Of a DNA stretch of 64,000 nucleotides, positions 1-8,307 are shown one piece after another (the first letter of the stretch is position 1; each line of letters opens with the position of its first letter). A program made the position numbers and the translations under genes. The notes under the pieces were generated by a model. That model did no database searches. It worked only from the letters and a program-made list of their open reading frames with translations, and had not been told where the DNA came from. Source of the stretch: Sphingomonas rubra (GTDB taxonomy: Bacteria > Pseudomonadota > Alphaproteobacteria > Sphingomonadales > Sphingomonadaceae); NCBI RefSeq assembly GCF_900115745.1, contig NZ_FOXP01000008.1:62001-126000 (forward strand), read 5' to 3'.

Positions 1-647
1 CCGAACAGCGCGGTGCCGATGCGGACATGGGTGGCGCCCAGCGTCACCGCGGTTTCCAGATCGTCGGACATGCCGATGCTGAGCCCCGCCAGCCCGTGAT
101 CGCGCGCCAGTTTGGCGAGCAGCGCGTGGTAAGGCGCAGCCTCGACCCCGGCGGGCGGCACCGCCATCAGGCCGGCGACCGGCAGGTCGGCAGCGCGCGC
201 CTCGGCGAGCAGCGCGGGCAGGTCGGTGACGGCGCAGCCGCCCTTCTGCGCCTCGTCGCCGATGTTGACCTGGACGAAGCAGCTCGGCCGGCGGTCGGCC
301 GCGTCCATCGCGCGGGCGAGCGCGGCGACCAGCGAAGAACGGTCGACGGCGTGGATCGCGTCGAACAGCGCCACCGCGTCGGCGGCCTTGTTCGACTGGA
401 GCTGGCCGACCAGGTGGAGCGACAGGCCGGGATGCTCGTCGCGCAGGCCCGGCCACTTGCCTTGCGCCTCCTGCACGCGGTTCTCGCCGAATACGCGTTG
501 GCCGGCGGCGATCAGGGGGGCGATCTCGTCCGCCGCGCGGGTCTTGCTGACCGCGACCAATTCGACCGCCGATGGTTCGCGGCCGGCGATCCTCGCCGCC
601 GCGGCGATGCGCGCGTGGATCGCGGCCAGCCTGTCCCGTTCGTTCAT
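1..647 (-). CDS. YggS/PROSC-family pyridoxal phosphate homeostasis protein (partial)
   Basis: The reverse strand encodes a protein beginning MNERDRLAAIHARIAAAAR, with the PLP-binding lysine in LVAVSKTR (about residue 35). Family segments follow: FGENRVQEAQ, HLVGQLQSNK, CFVQVNIG, GLMAVPP, and GLSIGMSDDLETA near the cut end. Family members bind PLP on a TIM-barrel fold in the cytosol and keep vitamin B6 pools balanced; no catalytic reaction is established. The C-terminus lies beyond base 1. The start is the ATG complementary to 645-647; its ribosome binding site is weak. It is divergent from the thiamine-phosphate-synthase-like gene, with about 20 bases between the starts. Confidence 0.93.
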   Translation of the reverse strand, partial: MNERDRLAAIHARIAAAARIAGREPSAVELVAVSKTRAADEIAPLIAAGQRVFGENRVQEAQGKWPGLRDEHPGLSLHLVGQLQSNKAADAVALFDAIHAVDRSSLVAALARAMDAADRRPSCFVQVNIGDEAQKGGCAVTDLPALLAEARAADLPVAGLMAVPPAGVEAAPYHALLAKLARDHGLAGLSIGMSDDLETAVTLGATHVRIGTALF

Positions 648-668
648 GGCCGCGCTATAGGTGCGCGC

Positions 669-1166
669 GTGGCCGATCGATACCCCGAACGCTGGCTGAT
701 GACCGACGAGCGGATGGGCACGGGCCTGTGGCGCGCGCTGCGGCGGTTGCCGCCGGGCAGCGGCGTGGTGTTCCGCCATCACGCGACGCCCGCGGCCGAG
801 CGGCGGGCGCTGTTCGTGCGCGTGCGGCGGATCGCGCGGGCGCGGCGGCTGGTGCTGGTCGCGGCCGATCCGCCGCTTCCTCACGCGCGGCACGGGCGGG
901 TGGCGGGGGCGACGACCTGGCCGGCGCATGATCGGCGGGAGGCGCTGGCGGGGGTGCGGGCGGGGGCGGCGGTGCTGTTCGTGTCGCCGGTGTTCGCGAC
1001 GCGGTCGCATCCGGGCGCGGCGGGGCTGGGCGCGGCGCGCGCGGCGCGGATCGGGCGCGGGCTGGGGGTGCCGGTGGTGGCGCTGGGGGGGATGAGCGAG
1101 CGGCGATGGCGCCGGGTGCGGGCGCTGGGGTTCGCAGGGTGGGCGGCGATCGATGCTTGGGTTTGA
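669..1166 (+). CDS. Thiamine phosphate synthase/TenI-like protein
   Basis: This 165-residue protein starts at a GTG (669). That start keeps the family motif RYPERWLMTDER at residues 4-15, which the later ATG at 699 would cut. It has the short TIM-barrel pattern of small alphaproteobacterial ThiE/TenI relatives: LVLVAADPPLP, then VLFVSPVFATRSHPGAAGLG, then VVALGGM and FAGWAAIDAW. The SPVFATxSHPG stretch matches the phosphate/thiazole-binding loop of the family. It is shorter than canonical ThiE (about 210 residues), so it may be a TenI-like relative without full synthase activity; the exact reaction is inference. Confidence 0.75.
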   Translation: MADRYPERWLMTDERMGTGLWRALRRLPPGSGVVFRHHATPAAERRALFVRVRRIARARRLVLVAADPPLPHARHGRVAGATTWPAHDRREALAGVRAGAAVLFVSPVFATRSHPGAAGLGAARAARIGRGLGVPVVALGGMSERRWRRVRALGFAGWAAIDAWV

Positions 1167-1211
1167 GGGGGCGTTGTCGGTCTGGCTCGAAGCAGAAGGA
1201 CATCGCGTTGA

Positions 1212-1295
1212 CCCGTTCGTGCTGAGCGACATCGAAGCACGGGCCATAAGCCGCCCGCGCGCGGCTGCCCTTCGACGTGGCTCAGGGCGAACGGG
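1212..1295. repeat. Palindromic repeat, CCCGTTCG family
   Basis: The arms are CCCGTTCGTGCTGAGC on the left and GCTCAGGGCGAACGGG on the right, enclosing a TCGAAG/CTTCGA pair. A diverged second copy is at 7901-7969. Confidence 0.75.
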
Positions 1296-1310
1296 TTTGG
1301 GTCAGTACCT

Positions 1311-1395
1311 CGTCACCCCGGCCTAGTGCCGGGGTCCAGGGCCAAGCGGCGTTGACGCTCGTGGCTCTGGATGCCGGGACGAGCCCGGCATGACG
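1311..1395. repeat. REP-like palindromic repeat pair (GTCACCCCGG...CCGGCATGACG)
   Basis: A GTCACCCCGG...CCGGGGTCCA hairpin faces a GGATGCCGGG...CCCGGCATGACG hairpin. This is the commonest repeat in the window, and nearly all copies lie between genes. Confidence 0.85.
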
Positions 1396-1427
1396 GACGT
1401 TGGTTGGGAGGAGATGGAGAGGCCCCT

Positions 1428-1525
1428 CGTCACCCCGGACTTGATCCGGGGTCCATCGTGCCGCAGGAGCCGCTGCCCGCGCGTGTGCGGAACCATGGAC
1501 CCCGAATCAAGTCCGGGGTGACGAA
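1428..1525. repeat. REP-like palindromic repeat pair (CCGGACTTGATCCGG type)
   Basis: The left half is TCACCCCGGACTTGATCC and the right half its near inverse ending AAGTCCGGGGTGACGA. It is the same family as 1311-1395, in the CTTGATC subtype also seen at 11467, 25519, 36679 and 57054. Confidence 0.85.
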
Positions 1526-1584
1526 GGAAGTGTCGCTTGTGCTCGCGAGAGCGGGTGCGGGGCAGTCGTCCGGAACGCCAAATC

Positions 1585-1637
1585 CCGCCACGGCGAAGCC
1601 GCGTCGTCGGTCGTCGTTGTACGACGCCGGCCGGGCT
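1585..1637. repeat. Hairpin repeat, CGTCGTCGTTG family, copy 1
   Basis: It reads CCGCCACGGCGAAGCC, then a TCGTCGTTGTACGACG hairpin, then CCGGCCGGG. A close second copy is at 57178-57232. Both copies sit just past the stop codon of a minus-strand gene. Confidence 0.6.
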
Positions 1638-1679
1638 TGGGCGAGTCGGGCGCCGGGGCGGCGCGCGGCGCCCTTCGCC

Positions 1680-2378
1680 TTAGAACCGGAACGCCGTTCC
1701 TACGTACACGCCCCGGCTGTCGCGGCGCTCGTCGAGGCGGGCGAGGCGTTCGCGGTCGGTCTGGTAGCGGACGCCGGCGGTGACATCGAGGTTGCGGGTC
1801 AGCGAGTAGGAGCCGCCCAGATCGACCGAGTAGCTCGGCAGGTCGGCGATCGCGCGCGGCGTGCCATCGATCGGACGGTCGGCCTGCGCCTTGACCCGGC
1901 CGCTCCAGCGCGGCGCGGTGTAGCTGAGCGCCACGTCCGCCGCCTCGCGCCCGCCCGGCTGCGCGCCCAGGTCGACGCGCGCGACGTCGCCCGACAGCGC
2001 CAGCCGCCGCCAGCCGACCGACGCGCCCAGGCTGTACGCGATCGGCGCCATCCCGATCGTCGCGCCCGTGTCGGCAACGGCAACACGGCCCGGATCGGCG
2101 GCCGTGCTGGTGCGCGTGCGGACCGACATGGTCACCGCGCGCGAATCGGCGCGCGTCTCGGCCGGGGTGAAGCGGAAGCTGCCCGCCATGCCGGCACGGC
2201 CGAACAGCGCGGCGAGGCGCGGGTCGCCGGCGGCGGGCGTGAAGCCGCCCAGCGCGCGGGCAATCTGCCGCTTGGGCGCGGGCGCCTTGTCCACCGCGCC
2301 GGATGCGGACGCGGCAAGCGCGGTCGCGGCGATCATCGCCACCCCCGCCGCTGCTGCCACCCCCCGTACCCTGCGCAT
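1680..2378 (-). CDS. Probable small outer membrane beta-barrel protein
   Basis: This 232-residue protein starts MRRVRGVAAAAGVAMIAAT, a Sec-type signal peptide probably cut near AASASGA. The mature part alternates polar and non-polar residues, as beta-strands do (SVGWRRLALSGDVARVDL, SVDLGGSYSLTRNLDVTAG), and ends YVGTAFRF, with the terminal aromatic residue typical of proteins inserted by the BAM complex. The start is chosen because a GGAAAGG ribosome binding site lies just upstream; the open frame continues 34 codons further without a signal. I do not recognise a named family. Outer membrane location is inference. Confidence 0.7.
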   Translation of the reverse strand: MRRVRGVAAAAGVAMIAATALAASASGAVDKAPAPKRQIARALGGFTPAAGDPRLAALFGRAGMAGSFRFTPAETRADSRAVTMSVRTRTSTAADPGRVAVADTGATIGMAPIAYSLGASVGWRRLALSGDVARVDLGAQPGGREAADVALSYTAPRWSGRVKAQADRPIDGTPRAIADLPSYSVDLGGSYSLTRNLDVTAGVRYQTDRERLARLDERRDSRGVYVGTAFRF

Positions 2379-2591
2379 TGTCCGACCTTTCCAAGCCTGT
2401 CCGGAACCGCGGCTAGCACGGTTCGATCCGGCCGCACCACGGCCCGCGGCGATTTCGCGCAGGTGTTGCCCGTACGGCACAGCAGAGAATGGCGGAGATG
2501 GGGACGGCGCGCCAACTTGCTAGCCGTGCGGCACGCTTGTAGAGCCCGAGGGACGCCTTTGCCCGGCCCCCATACCTCAGGGAAAACGCCC

Positions 2592-3032
2592 ATGATCCGC
2601 CGTTCCGCCGCCACGCTCGCGGTTTCCGCCGCCCTGGCGCTCTCGCTTTCCGCGTGCGCCGGCAAGAGCGACCGGCCGAAGGGCGACCTCGCCGCCAGCA
2701 AGGTGACGACGATCGGCGTCAATTCCTACCTGTGGCGCGCGACGCTGGACACGCTGTCGTTCATGCCGCTGGTCCAGACCGACTCGAACGGCGGCGTCAT
2801 CGTCACCGACTGGTACGTCAATCCGCAGACCCCGACCGAGCGGATGAAGGTGACGGTGTCGATCCTCGACCAGGACCTGCGCGCCGACGCGGTGCGCGTG
2901 GCGGCGCTGCGCGAGACCAACCGCGGCGGCCAGTGGGTTTCCGCCCCTGTGCAGGCGGCGACGACGCAGCGGCTGGAGGACCTGATCCTGACCCGAGCGC
3001 GCGACTTGCGCCGGTCGTCGGTTGCCGGCTGA
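2592..3032 (+). CDS. DUF3576 domain-containing lipoprotein
   Basis: This 146-residue protein starts [18 protein letters not shown] with a lipobox LSACAG, so it should be lipid-anchored after signal peptidase II cleavage. The core [21 protein letters not shown] and the GGVIVTDWY segment are characteristic of DUF3576. The family is found next to leuS in alphaproteobacteria, as here, with seven bases to the leuS start. The function is unknown; an envelope role alongside lptE in the same transcription unit is plausible. Confidence 0.9.
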   Translation: MIRRSAATLAVSAALALSLSACAGKSDRPKGDLAASKVTTIGVNSYLWRATLDTLSFMPLVQTDSNGGVIVTDWYVNPQTPTERMKVTVSILDQDLRADAVRVAALRETNRGGQWVSAPVQAATTQRLEDLILTRARDLRRSSVAG

Positions 3033-3039
3033 TCTGCCC

Positions 3040-5538
3040 GTGACCACCACGCGCTTCAACGCGCTCAAGGCCGACGCGCACTGGCAGACGGTGTGGGACG
3101 AGCGGCAGACCTTCGCCGCCGATACGACCTCGGACCGCCCCCGCGCCTACGTGCTGGAGATGTTCCCCTACCCGTCGGGGCGCATCCACATGGGGCACGT
3201 GCGCAACTACACCATGGGCGACGTGCTGGCGCGCTATCGCCGGATGACGGGGCACGCGGTGCTCCACCCGATGGGCTGGGACGCGTTCGGGATGCCCGCC
3301 GAGAACGCGGCGATGGAGAAGGGCGTGCATCCGGGCAACTGGACGCGCGCCAACATCCAGACGATGAAGGCGCAGCTCAAGCGGCTCGGCTTCGCGCTCG
3401 ACTGGAGCCGCGAGCTGGCGACGTGCGAGCCCGATTATTACGGGCACGAGCAGGCGCTGTTCCTGGACCTGTTCGCGGCCGGGCTGGTCTATCGCAAGGA
3501 ATCGTCGGTCAACTGGGACCCGGTCGACATGACCGTGCTCGCCAACGAGCAGGTGATCGACGGGCGCGGCTGGCGGTCGGGCGCGGTGGTCGAGAAGCGC
3601 AAGCTTTCCCAGTGGTTCCTCAAGATCACCGACTTCGCGGACGAGCTGATCGAGGGGCTGGGCGGGCTCGATCACTGGCCCGACAAGGTCAAGCTGATGC
3701 AGGAGAACTGGATCGGGCGCAGCCGCGGGCTACGCTTCCGGTTCGAGATCGCCACGGGGGGCGAGGTCGAGGTCTTCACCACCCGCCCCGACACGATCTT
3801 CGGCGCGAGCTTCGTCGCGGTCGCGGCCGACCACCCGATCGCCCGCGCGGTCGCAGAGCGTTCGCCGGAAGCCGCCGCCTTCGTGGAGCGGTGCAAGCAG
3901 GGCGGCACCACCGCCGCCGAGCTGGAGACGCAGGAGAAGCAGGGCTTCGACACCGGGTTGCGCGCGCGCCACCCGCTCGATCCGTCGTGGGAGCTGCCGG
4001 TCTACATCGCCAATTTCGTGCTGATGGAATATGGCACCGGCGCGGTGTTCGGCGTGCCCGCACACGACCAGCGCGACCTGGACTTCGCGCGCAAATACGA
4101 CCTGCCGGTCAAGCGCGTCGTCTCCGACGGGGCGGAAGACGGGCCCGTCTTCGTCGGCGACACCGCATTCACCGGGGCCGGCACCATCGTGAACTCGCAC
4201 TTCCTCGACGGGATGGACATCGAGGAGGCGAAGCGCGCGGTGGTCGATCGCGCGGAGGCTGGCGGCTGGGGCACCGGATCGACCGTCTACCGCCTGCGCG
4301 ACTGGGGGGTGAGCCGCCAGCGTTACTGGGGCACGCCGATCCCGATCGTCCACTGCCCCTCGTGCGGGCCAGTCGCGGTGCCCAAGGATCAGCTGCCGAT
4401 CGTCCTGCCGGAGGACGTGAGCTTCGCCGTGCCCGGCAATCCGCTCGACCGGCACCCGACGTGGAAGCACGTGGCGTGCCCGGCGTGCGACGAACCGGCG
4501 GTGCGCGAGACCGACACGCTCGACACCTTCGTCGATTCCTCCTGGTATTTCATCCGCTTCGCCAGCCAGCCCGACGACAAGCCGTTCGACCGCGCGGAGG
4601 CGGAGCGCTGGCTGCCGGTCGGCCAGTATATCGGCGGCGTCGAGCACGCGATCCTGCACCTGCTCTACGCGCGCTTCTGGACGCGCGCCTTGAAGCATAT
4701 CGGCAAGCTCGACGTGGCGGAGCCGTTCGCCGGCCTGTTCACGCAAGGCATGGTGACGCACGAGACGTACAAGTCGGCGGACGGCCGCTGGCTGTCGCCC
4801 GACGACGTGGCGAACGGCGTCGAAACCGCGACCGGCGACGCCGTTACGGTCGGCCGCATCGAGAAGATGTCGAAGTCGAAGAAGAACGTGATCGATCCCG
4901 AGCCGATCGTCGACCAGTACGGCGCCGATGCGGTGCGCTGGTTCATGCTCTCCGACTCGCCGCCCGAGCGCGACTTGGAATGGTCGGAGAACGGCATCGA
5001 GGGCGCGTGGCGCTTCGTCCAGCGATTGTGGAGGCTGGTCGGCCAGGCCGACGCGGCGGATGGCGATGACTTGGCCTTGCGGAAGCTCGCCCACCGCACC
5101 ACCGCCGGCGTCGCCGACGCGATCGAGGGGTTGCAGTTCAACAAGGCGGTGGCGCTGCTCTACACGCTCGCCGCGGCGGTGGAGAAGGCGACGCCCTCGC
5201 GCGATCGCACCGATGCGGCGGCGACGCTGCTCCGCCTCGCCGCGCCGATGGTGCCGCATCTGGCCGAGGAGGCGTGGGCCGCCGCGGGGAACGACGGCCT
5301 GATCGCCGATGCCGCCTGGCCGATGATCGACCCGGCGATGCTGGTCGACGACGAGGTGACCGTCGCCGTCCAGGTCAACGGCAAGCTGCGCGACACGCTG
5401 CTCCTGCCCAAGGGCATCGCGCGCGAGGAAGCGGAAGCGGCGGCACTCGCCAGCGAGAAGGTCGTGCGCGCGCTCGACGGCAAGGCGCCGCGCAAGGTCA
5501 TCGTCGTGCCCGACCGCCTGGTGAACCTGGTGGCATGA
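3040..5538 (+). CDS. leuS: Leucyl-tRNA synthetase
   Basis: This 832-residue class I aminoacyl-tRNA synthetase charges tRNA-Leu in the cytosol. The HIGH signature appears as HMGH (about residues 50-53) and the KMSKS signature as KMSKSKKN (about 609). Between them is the editing domain, with [10 protein letters not shown] and [15 protein letters not shown], the latter containing the conserved editing aspartate region. The C-terminus has the anticodon-binding domain and a [12 protein letters not shown] segment. The start is taken as GTG at 3040, giving [13 protein letters not shown] as in relatives; the frame also has a TTG six codons upstream. It overlaps the next gene by four bases (ATGA). Confidence 0.98.
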   Translation: MTTTRFNALKADAHWQTVWDERQTFAADTTSDRPRAYVLEMFPYPSGRIHMGHVRNYTMGDVLARYRRMTGHAVLHPMGWDAFGMPAENAAMEKGVHPGNWTRANIQTMKAQLKRLGFALDWSRELATCEPDYYGHEQALFLDLFAAGLVYRKESSVNWDPVDMTVLANEQVIDGRGWRSGAVVEKRKLSQWFLKITDFADELIEGLGGLDHWPDKVKLMQENWIGRSRGLRFRFEIATGGEVEVFTTRPDTIFGASFVAVAADHPIARAVAERSPEAAAFVERCKQGGTTAAELETQEKQGFDTGLRARHPLDPSWELPVYIANFVLMEYGTGAVFGVPAHDQRDLDFARKYDLPVKRVVSDGAEDGPVFVGDTAFTGAGTIVNSHFLDGMDIEEAKRAVVDRAEAGGWGTGSTVYRLRDWGVSRQRYWGTPIPIVHCPSCGPVAVPKDQLPIVLPEDVSFAVPGNPLDRHPTWKHVACPACDEPAVRETDTLDTFVDSSWYFIRFASQPDDKPFDRAEAERWLPVGQYIGGVEHAILHLLYARFWTRALKHIGKLDVAEPFAGLFTQGMVTHETYKSADGRWLSPDDVANGVETATGDAVTVGRIEKMSKSKKNVIDPEPIVDQYGADAVRWFMLSDSPPERDLEWSENGIEGAWRFVQRLWRLVGQADAADGDDLALRKLAHRTTAGVADAIEGLQFNKAVALLYTLAAAVEKATPSRDRTDAAATLLRLAAPMVPHLAEEAWAAAGNDGLIADAAWPMIDPAMLVDDEVTVAVQVNGKLRDTLLLPKGIAREEAEAAALASEKVVRALDGKAPRKVIVVPDRLVNLVA

Positions 5539-6053
5539 GGCGCCTGATCGCCCTCGCCCTGCTGACGCTGCTCGCGGCGTGCGGTTTGCGCCCGCTCTAT
5601 GGCGGCGCGGGTACGGTGACGGCCGCGCTGGCCCAGATCGAGATCCCTCCCATCGAGGGCAAGGCGGGCTGGCTGATGGCGGGCGCGCTGCGCGACCGGC
5701 TGGGCAGCAACGGGAACGGGGGCGGCACCGCCATCTATCGCCTCGACGTGCGCCTCAACGACCGCATCGCCGGCCTGGGCGTGCGCCGCGACGACTCGGT
5801 CACGCGCGAGCGGCGGACGCTGCGCGCGCGCTACCAGCTGGTGAACCTGGCCGACGGGGCGGTGCTGCTCGACGCGACTGCCGGCTCGGACGCGGGCATC
5901 GACGTGGTCCAGTCCGAATACGCCACGATCGCGGCGGAGAACACCGCGCTGGAACGGCTGAGCGGCATCGTCGCCGACCAGATCGTCGCTCGGCTGGCGC
6001 TCTACGCGCGGCGCACGTCCACGCCCGGTGCGGCCAACGCGCCGGCGCCGTGA
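5535..6053 (+). CDS. lptE: LPS assembly lipoprotein LptE
   Basis: This 172-residue protein starts [20 protein letters not shown], a lipoprotein signal with lipobox LLAAC and the CGLRPLYG start typical of alphaproteobacterial LptE. LptE plugs the LptD barrel in the outer membrane and helps place lipopolysaccharide on the cell surface. The middle part ([24 protein letters not shown], described by its YRLDV start) and the C-terminal helix with [20 protein letters not shown] fit the family. Start and stop overlap leuS and holA by four bases each, so the three are probably translationally coupled. Confidence 0.93.
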   Translation: MRRLIALALLTLLAACGLRPLYGGAGTVTAALAQIEIPPIEGKAGWLMAGALRDRLGSNGNGGGTAIYRLDVRLNDRIAGLGVRRDDSVTRERRTLRARYQLVNLADGAVLLDATAGSDAGIDVVQSEYATIAAENTALERLSGIVADQIVARLALYARRTSTPGAANAPAP

Positions 6054-7069
6054 AGGCCAACGCCAACCAGATCCGCCAGGCGCTCCAGCATCCGCGCCCG
6101 GGCATCCGTTTCCACCTGCTGCATGGGCCTGACGAGGCGGGTGCGGGCGCGCTCGCCCAGTTGCTGGGCCAGGCGGTGGGCGCGGGGGCGGAGCGCGTCG
6201 ACCTCGACGGCGCGACGTTGCGCGGCGATCCCGCGCGCCTCGCCGACGAGGCCGCGTCGATGTCGCTGTTCGGCGACCAACGCTGGATCAGGATCACCGC
6301 GATCGGCGATGAGAGCCTCGCCGCCGTCACCGCGCTGCTGGAGGCGGAGAGCGCGGGCAATCCGGTGGTCGCGATCGGGCCGGGCCTGAAGACCACGTCC
6401 AAGCTAACCAAGCTCGCGCTGGATTCATCCGCCGCGCTCGCCTTCGCCTGCTACCCGCCAACCGCCGCCGATGCCGAGCGGCTGGCCGCGACGCTGGCGG
6501 GCGAGGAAGGACTGCGCCTCGCCGCCGGCACCGCCGCCCGGTTGGTGGCGGCGACCGGCGGCGATCGCGCGGTGCTGGCGCAGGAGATCGCCAAGCTGGC
6601 GCTGTTCCTCGACGCCGCGCCCGATCGCCCGCGCGAACTCGACCACGCCGCGCTGGACGCGATCGGCGCCGACCTGGACGAGGCGGAGACGGGCGCCGCG
6701 GTGGAGGCGGTGATCGAGGGCCGCGCCGACGCGCTCGCCGCCGAACTCGCGCGCCTGGCGGAGGCGAATGTGTCGCCAATCCCCTGGCTGCGCCAGCTCG
6801 CCCGCCGCCTGGCGACGCTGGCCGAGATGCGCGCCGACCTCAACCGCGGCGACGCGATCGACGCGGTGATGAAGCGCCACCGCGTCTTCTTCCGCGAGGA
6901 AGCCTCCACCGCCCGGAGCTTGCGCCGCTGGACGCCGGCGATGCTTGCCGAGGCGCTCGCGCGCGTCCGCGCCGCGGAACGTGCCGTCATGGCACCGGGC
7001 AACCCCGGGGCGATCGTCGCCGAGGAGCCCGTGCTCGCGCTCGCCCGCGCGGTCGGCCGCCGCGGCTGA
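6050..7069 (+). CDS. holA: DNA polymerase III subunit delta
   Basis: This 339-residue protein starts at a GTG overlapping the lptE stop (GTGA), reading [15 protein letters not shown]. HolA is the clamp-loader subunit that opens the beta sliding clamp. The family pattern is present: FHLLHGPDEAGAGALAQLL near the N-terminus (a degenerate P-loop), MSLFGDQRWIRI, and the C-terminal domain with ARRLATLAEMRADL and RRWTPAMLAEALARV. It is last in the DUF3576-leuS-lptE-holA unit, the usual order in this group of bacteria. Confidence 0.93.
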   Translation: MKANANQIRQALQHPRPGIRFHLLHGPDEAGAGALAQLLGQAVGAGAERVDLDGATLRGDPARLADEAASMSLFGDQRWIRITAIGDESLAAVTALLEAESAGNPVVAIGPGLKTTSKLTKLALDSSAALAFACYPPTAADAERLAATLAGEEGLRLAAGTAARLVAATGGDRAVLAQEIAKLALFLDAAPDRPRELDHAALDAIGADLDEAETGAAVEAVIEGRADALAAELARLAEANVSPIPWLRQLARRLATLAEMRADLNRGDAIDAVMKRHRVFFREEASTARSLRRWTPAMLAEALARVRAAERAVMAPGNPGAIVAEEPVLALARAVGRRG

Positions 7070-7125
7070 CGGAACGCGGGCACCCGCCCGCGCGTCCTGT
7101 TCTCCGGCATCAGGAGAAACATGAC

Positions 7126-7539
7126 ATGGCGATCTTCAACAAGGACATGGTCGATCTCGCGACCACCAACGACTTCTGGCAAAAGGAGGTCTATCGCGAC
7201 GCCAAGGTGCAGATCGTGCTGATGAGCATCCCCGCCGGCGAGGAGATCGGCATGGAAACGCATCGCGCTGATCAGACCACCTTCATCGTCGACGGCGAGG
7301 CTCAGGTGACGATCGACGGCGCCAACACGCGTGCCACCGCCAACCACCTGGTCGTGGTGCCCAAGGGCGCGCAGCACAACGTCGTCAACAAGGGCACCGG
7401 TGCGCTGAAGCTGTTCTCCGTCTACGCGCCGCCCGCCGAGCCGGAAGGCGCCGCCTTCCGCACCAAGGCGGAGGCGGAGGAGGCCGAGAAGGGCCTGCTC
7501 GCCAAGGCCGCCGACAAGGTGAAGGAAGCGATCGGCTGA
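7126..7539 (+). CDS. Cupin domain-containing protein
   Basis: This 137-residue protein has a cupin_2 barrel. METHRADQTTFIVDGEAQV gives the first metal-binding motif (histidine of THRADQ, then glutamine and glutamate), and VPKGAQHNVVN gives the second with its histidine. The C-terminal tail is a charged alanine/lysine helix (KAEAEEAEKGLLAKAADKVK). An AGGAG precedes the start at a good distance. The substrate is unknown; small free-standing cupins of this kind are often sugar- or metal-binding. A hairpin follows the stop codon. Confidence 0.85.
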   Translation: MAIFNKDMVDLATTNDFWQKEVYRDAKVQIVLMSIPAGEEIGMETHRADQTTFIVDGEAQVTIDGANTRATANHLVVVPKGAQHNVVNKGTGALKLFSVYAPPAEPEGAAFRTKAEAEEAEKGLLAKAADKVKEAIG

Positions 7540-7550
7540 TCGGAACTGAT

Positions 7551-7577
7551 GGGAGGCGCTACCCACAGGCGCCTCCC
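7551..7577 (+). terminator. Hairpin after the cupin gene
   Basis: GGGAGGCGC and GCGCCTCCC form a perfect nine-base stem around a nine-base loop, 12 bases after the cupin stop. There is no T-run, so intrinsic termination is only probable. Confidence 0.5.
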
Positions 7578-7900
7578 CCCATTGCACGACCGCTTGTCGG
7601 GGCCCGGTGCGCGCGATCCCACGCCTCCTGACCGAGCAGGAGATGCGTTAATTCGGCGAGTTGATCGGGCGGGTGGCTGCCAGCGGCCTGGTTGCGCGTC
7701 CCATTTTTGCGCTGACCGACAGCCCGTATCCGCTGCGCCCTCGCGACCCGCGCCACCATCTACGAGATCATCGATAGGTGAAGTGGTTGAACGGCATTAG
7801 CCAGCAACTCGACTATCGAAAGCGGGATAACGTCAGGTCGTTCCACTTCCGTTCGTCCTGAGGAGAGGCTAGCCTCAAATTCGATCAGTTGTATTCACGT

Positions 7901-7969
7901 CCGTTCGCCCTTAGCGAAGTCGGAGGGCACGCCTCCACAAGATGCTTCGACGGCGCTCAGCACGAACGG
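7901..7969. repeat. Palindromic repeat, CCGTTCG family, diverged copy
   Basis: CCGTTCGCCCTTAGC on the left pairs with GCTCAGCACGAACGG on the right, with some mismatches. It is related to 1212-1295. A further half-copy (TTCCGTTCGTCCTGAGGAG) lies about 50 bases upstream. Confidence 0.6.
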
Positions 7970-8021
7970 ATGACGAAAGCTGATCGAAGCCGACTCTAGC
8001 GTCGATGTCGATCAGGCGTGG

Positions 8022-8160
8022 TCACCCTCACCCTCCGCCGCTGCGCTGCTCCGTCCAGTATCAGGTCGGCCATCCCCCCGGCATGACCTGGACAGCATGG
8101 GATGCTGTTCACCTTGCAACCCCGAACGGGAGAGGGAAGACGCCGAAGGCTCCGGGTGAC
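8022..8160. repeat. Diverged copy of the GGGAGAGGGAA/GGGTGAG palindromic repeat
   Basis: It begins TCACCCTCACCCTCCGCCGC and ends CGGGAGAGGGAAGACGCCGA followed by GGGTGAC. The two halves are held apart by about 70 unrelated bases. Better copies are at 12184 and 37807. Confidence 0.5.
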
Positions 8161-8248
8161 TAGACGTGATCGAGTTGGATTCCAGCGACCGGCATCATGC
8201 GCTGATGCACCGGCCAATGCATCCACCAACCGAACAGTACTCCCCAAC

Positions 8249-8281
8249 GAAAAAGGGAGGCCGGCTTGCGCCGACCTCCCC
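8249..8281 (-). terminator. Rho-independent terminator of the ompA-like gene
   Basis: On the minus strand GGGAGGTCGGC and GCCGGCCTCCC form an 11-base stem with one wobble, followed directly by TTTTTC. It lies 26 bases past the stop codon. Confidence 0.9.
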
Positions 8282-8307
8282 AATCCGTTTCACCGTGACG
8301 GTGGAGC

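Larger units (their letters stand above)
1167..1679. other. Gene-free tract filled with palindromic repeats
   Basis: There are 513 bases between two convergent genes and no credible coding sequence. The tract holds four repeat copies, listed separately: one CCGTTCG-type element, two CCCCGGAC/CCGGCATG-type elements, and one CGTCGTC-type element that ends about 40 bases past the stop codon of the minus-strand gene. Confidence 0.7.
7578..8248. other. Gene-free tract between cupin and ompA-like gene
   Basis: I see no supported gene here. The stretch 7615-7740 reads like a decayed coding remnant (LLTEQEM, then an in-frame stop, then FGELIGRVAASG) that I could not assign. Two palindromic repeats follow (7901-7969 and 8022-8160). 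Confidence 0.5.

Noticed and set aside
27..668. Long plus-strand open frame across the first 660 bases
   Set aside because: It is antisense to the YggS-family gene, whose protein motifs are unmistakable; only the part from 669 on is a real plus-strand gene.
1212..1640. CRISPR-like array
   Set aside because: Repeats here are palindromic elements of several families with no regular spacing or spacer pattern, and there are no cas genes.
7615..7800. Possible short gene or pseudogene in the cupin-ompA gap
   Set aside because: The reading LLTEQEM-stop-FGELIGRVAASG looks protein-like but has an internal stop, no ribosome binding site and no family I could name. It is mentioned only under the gene-free tract.
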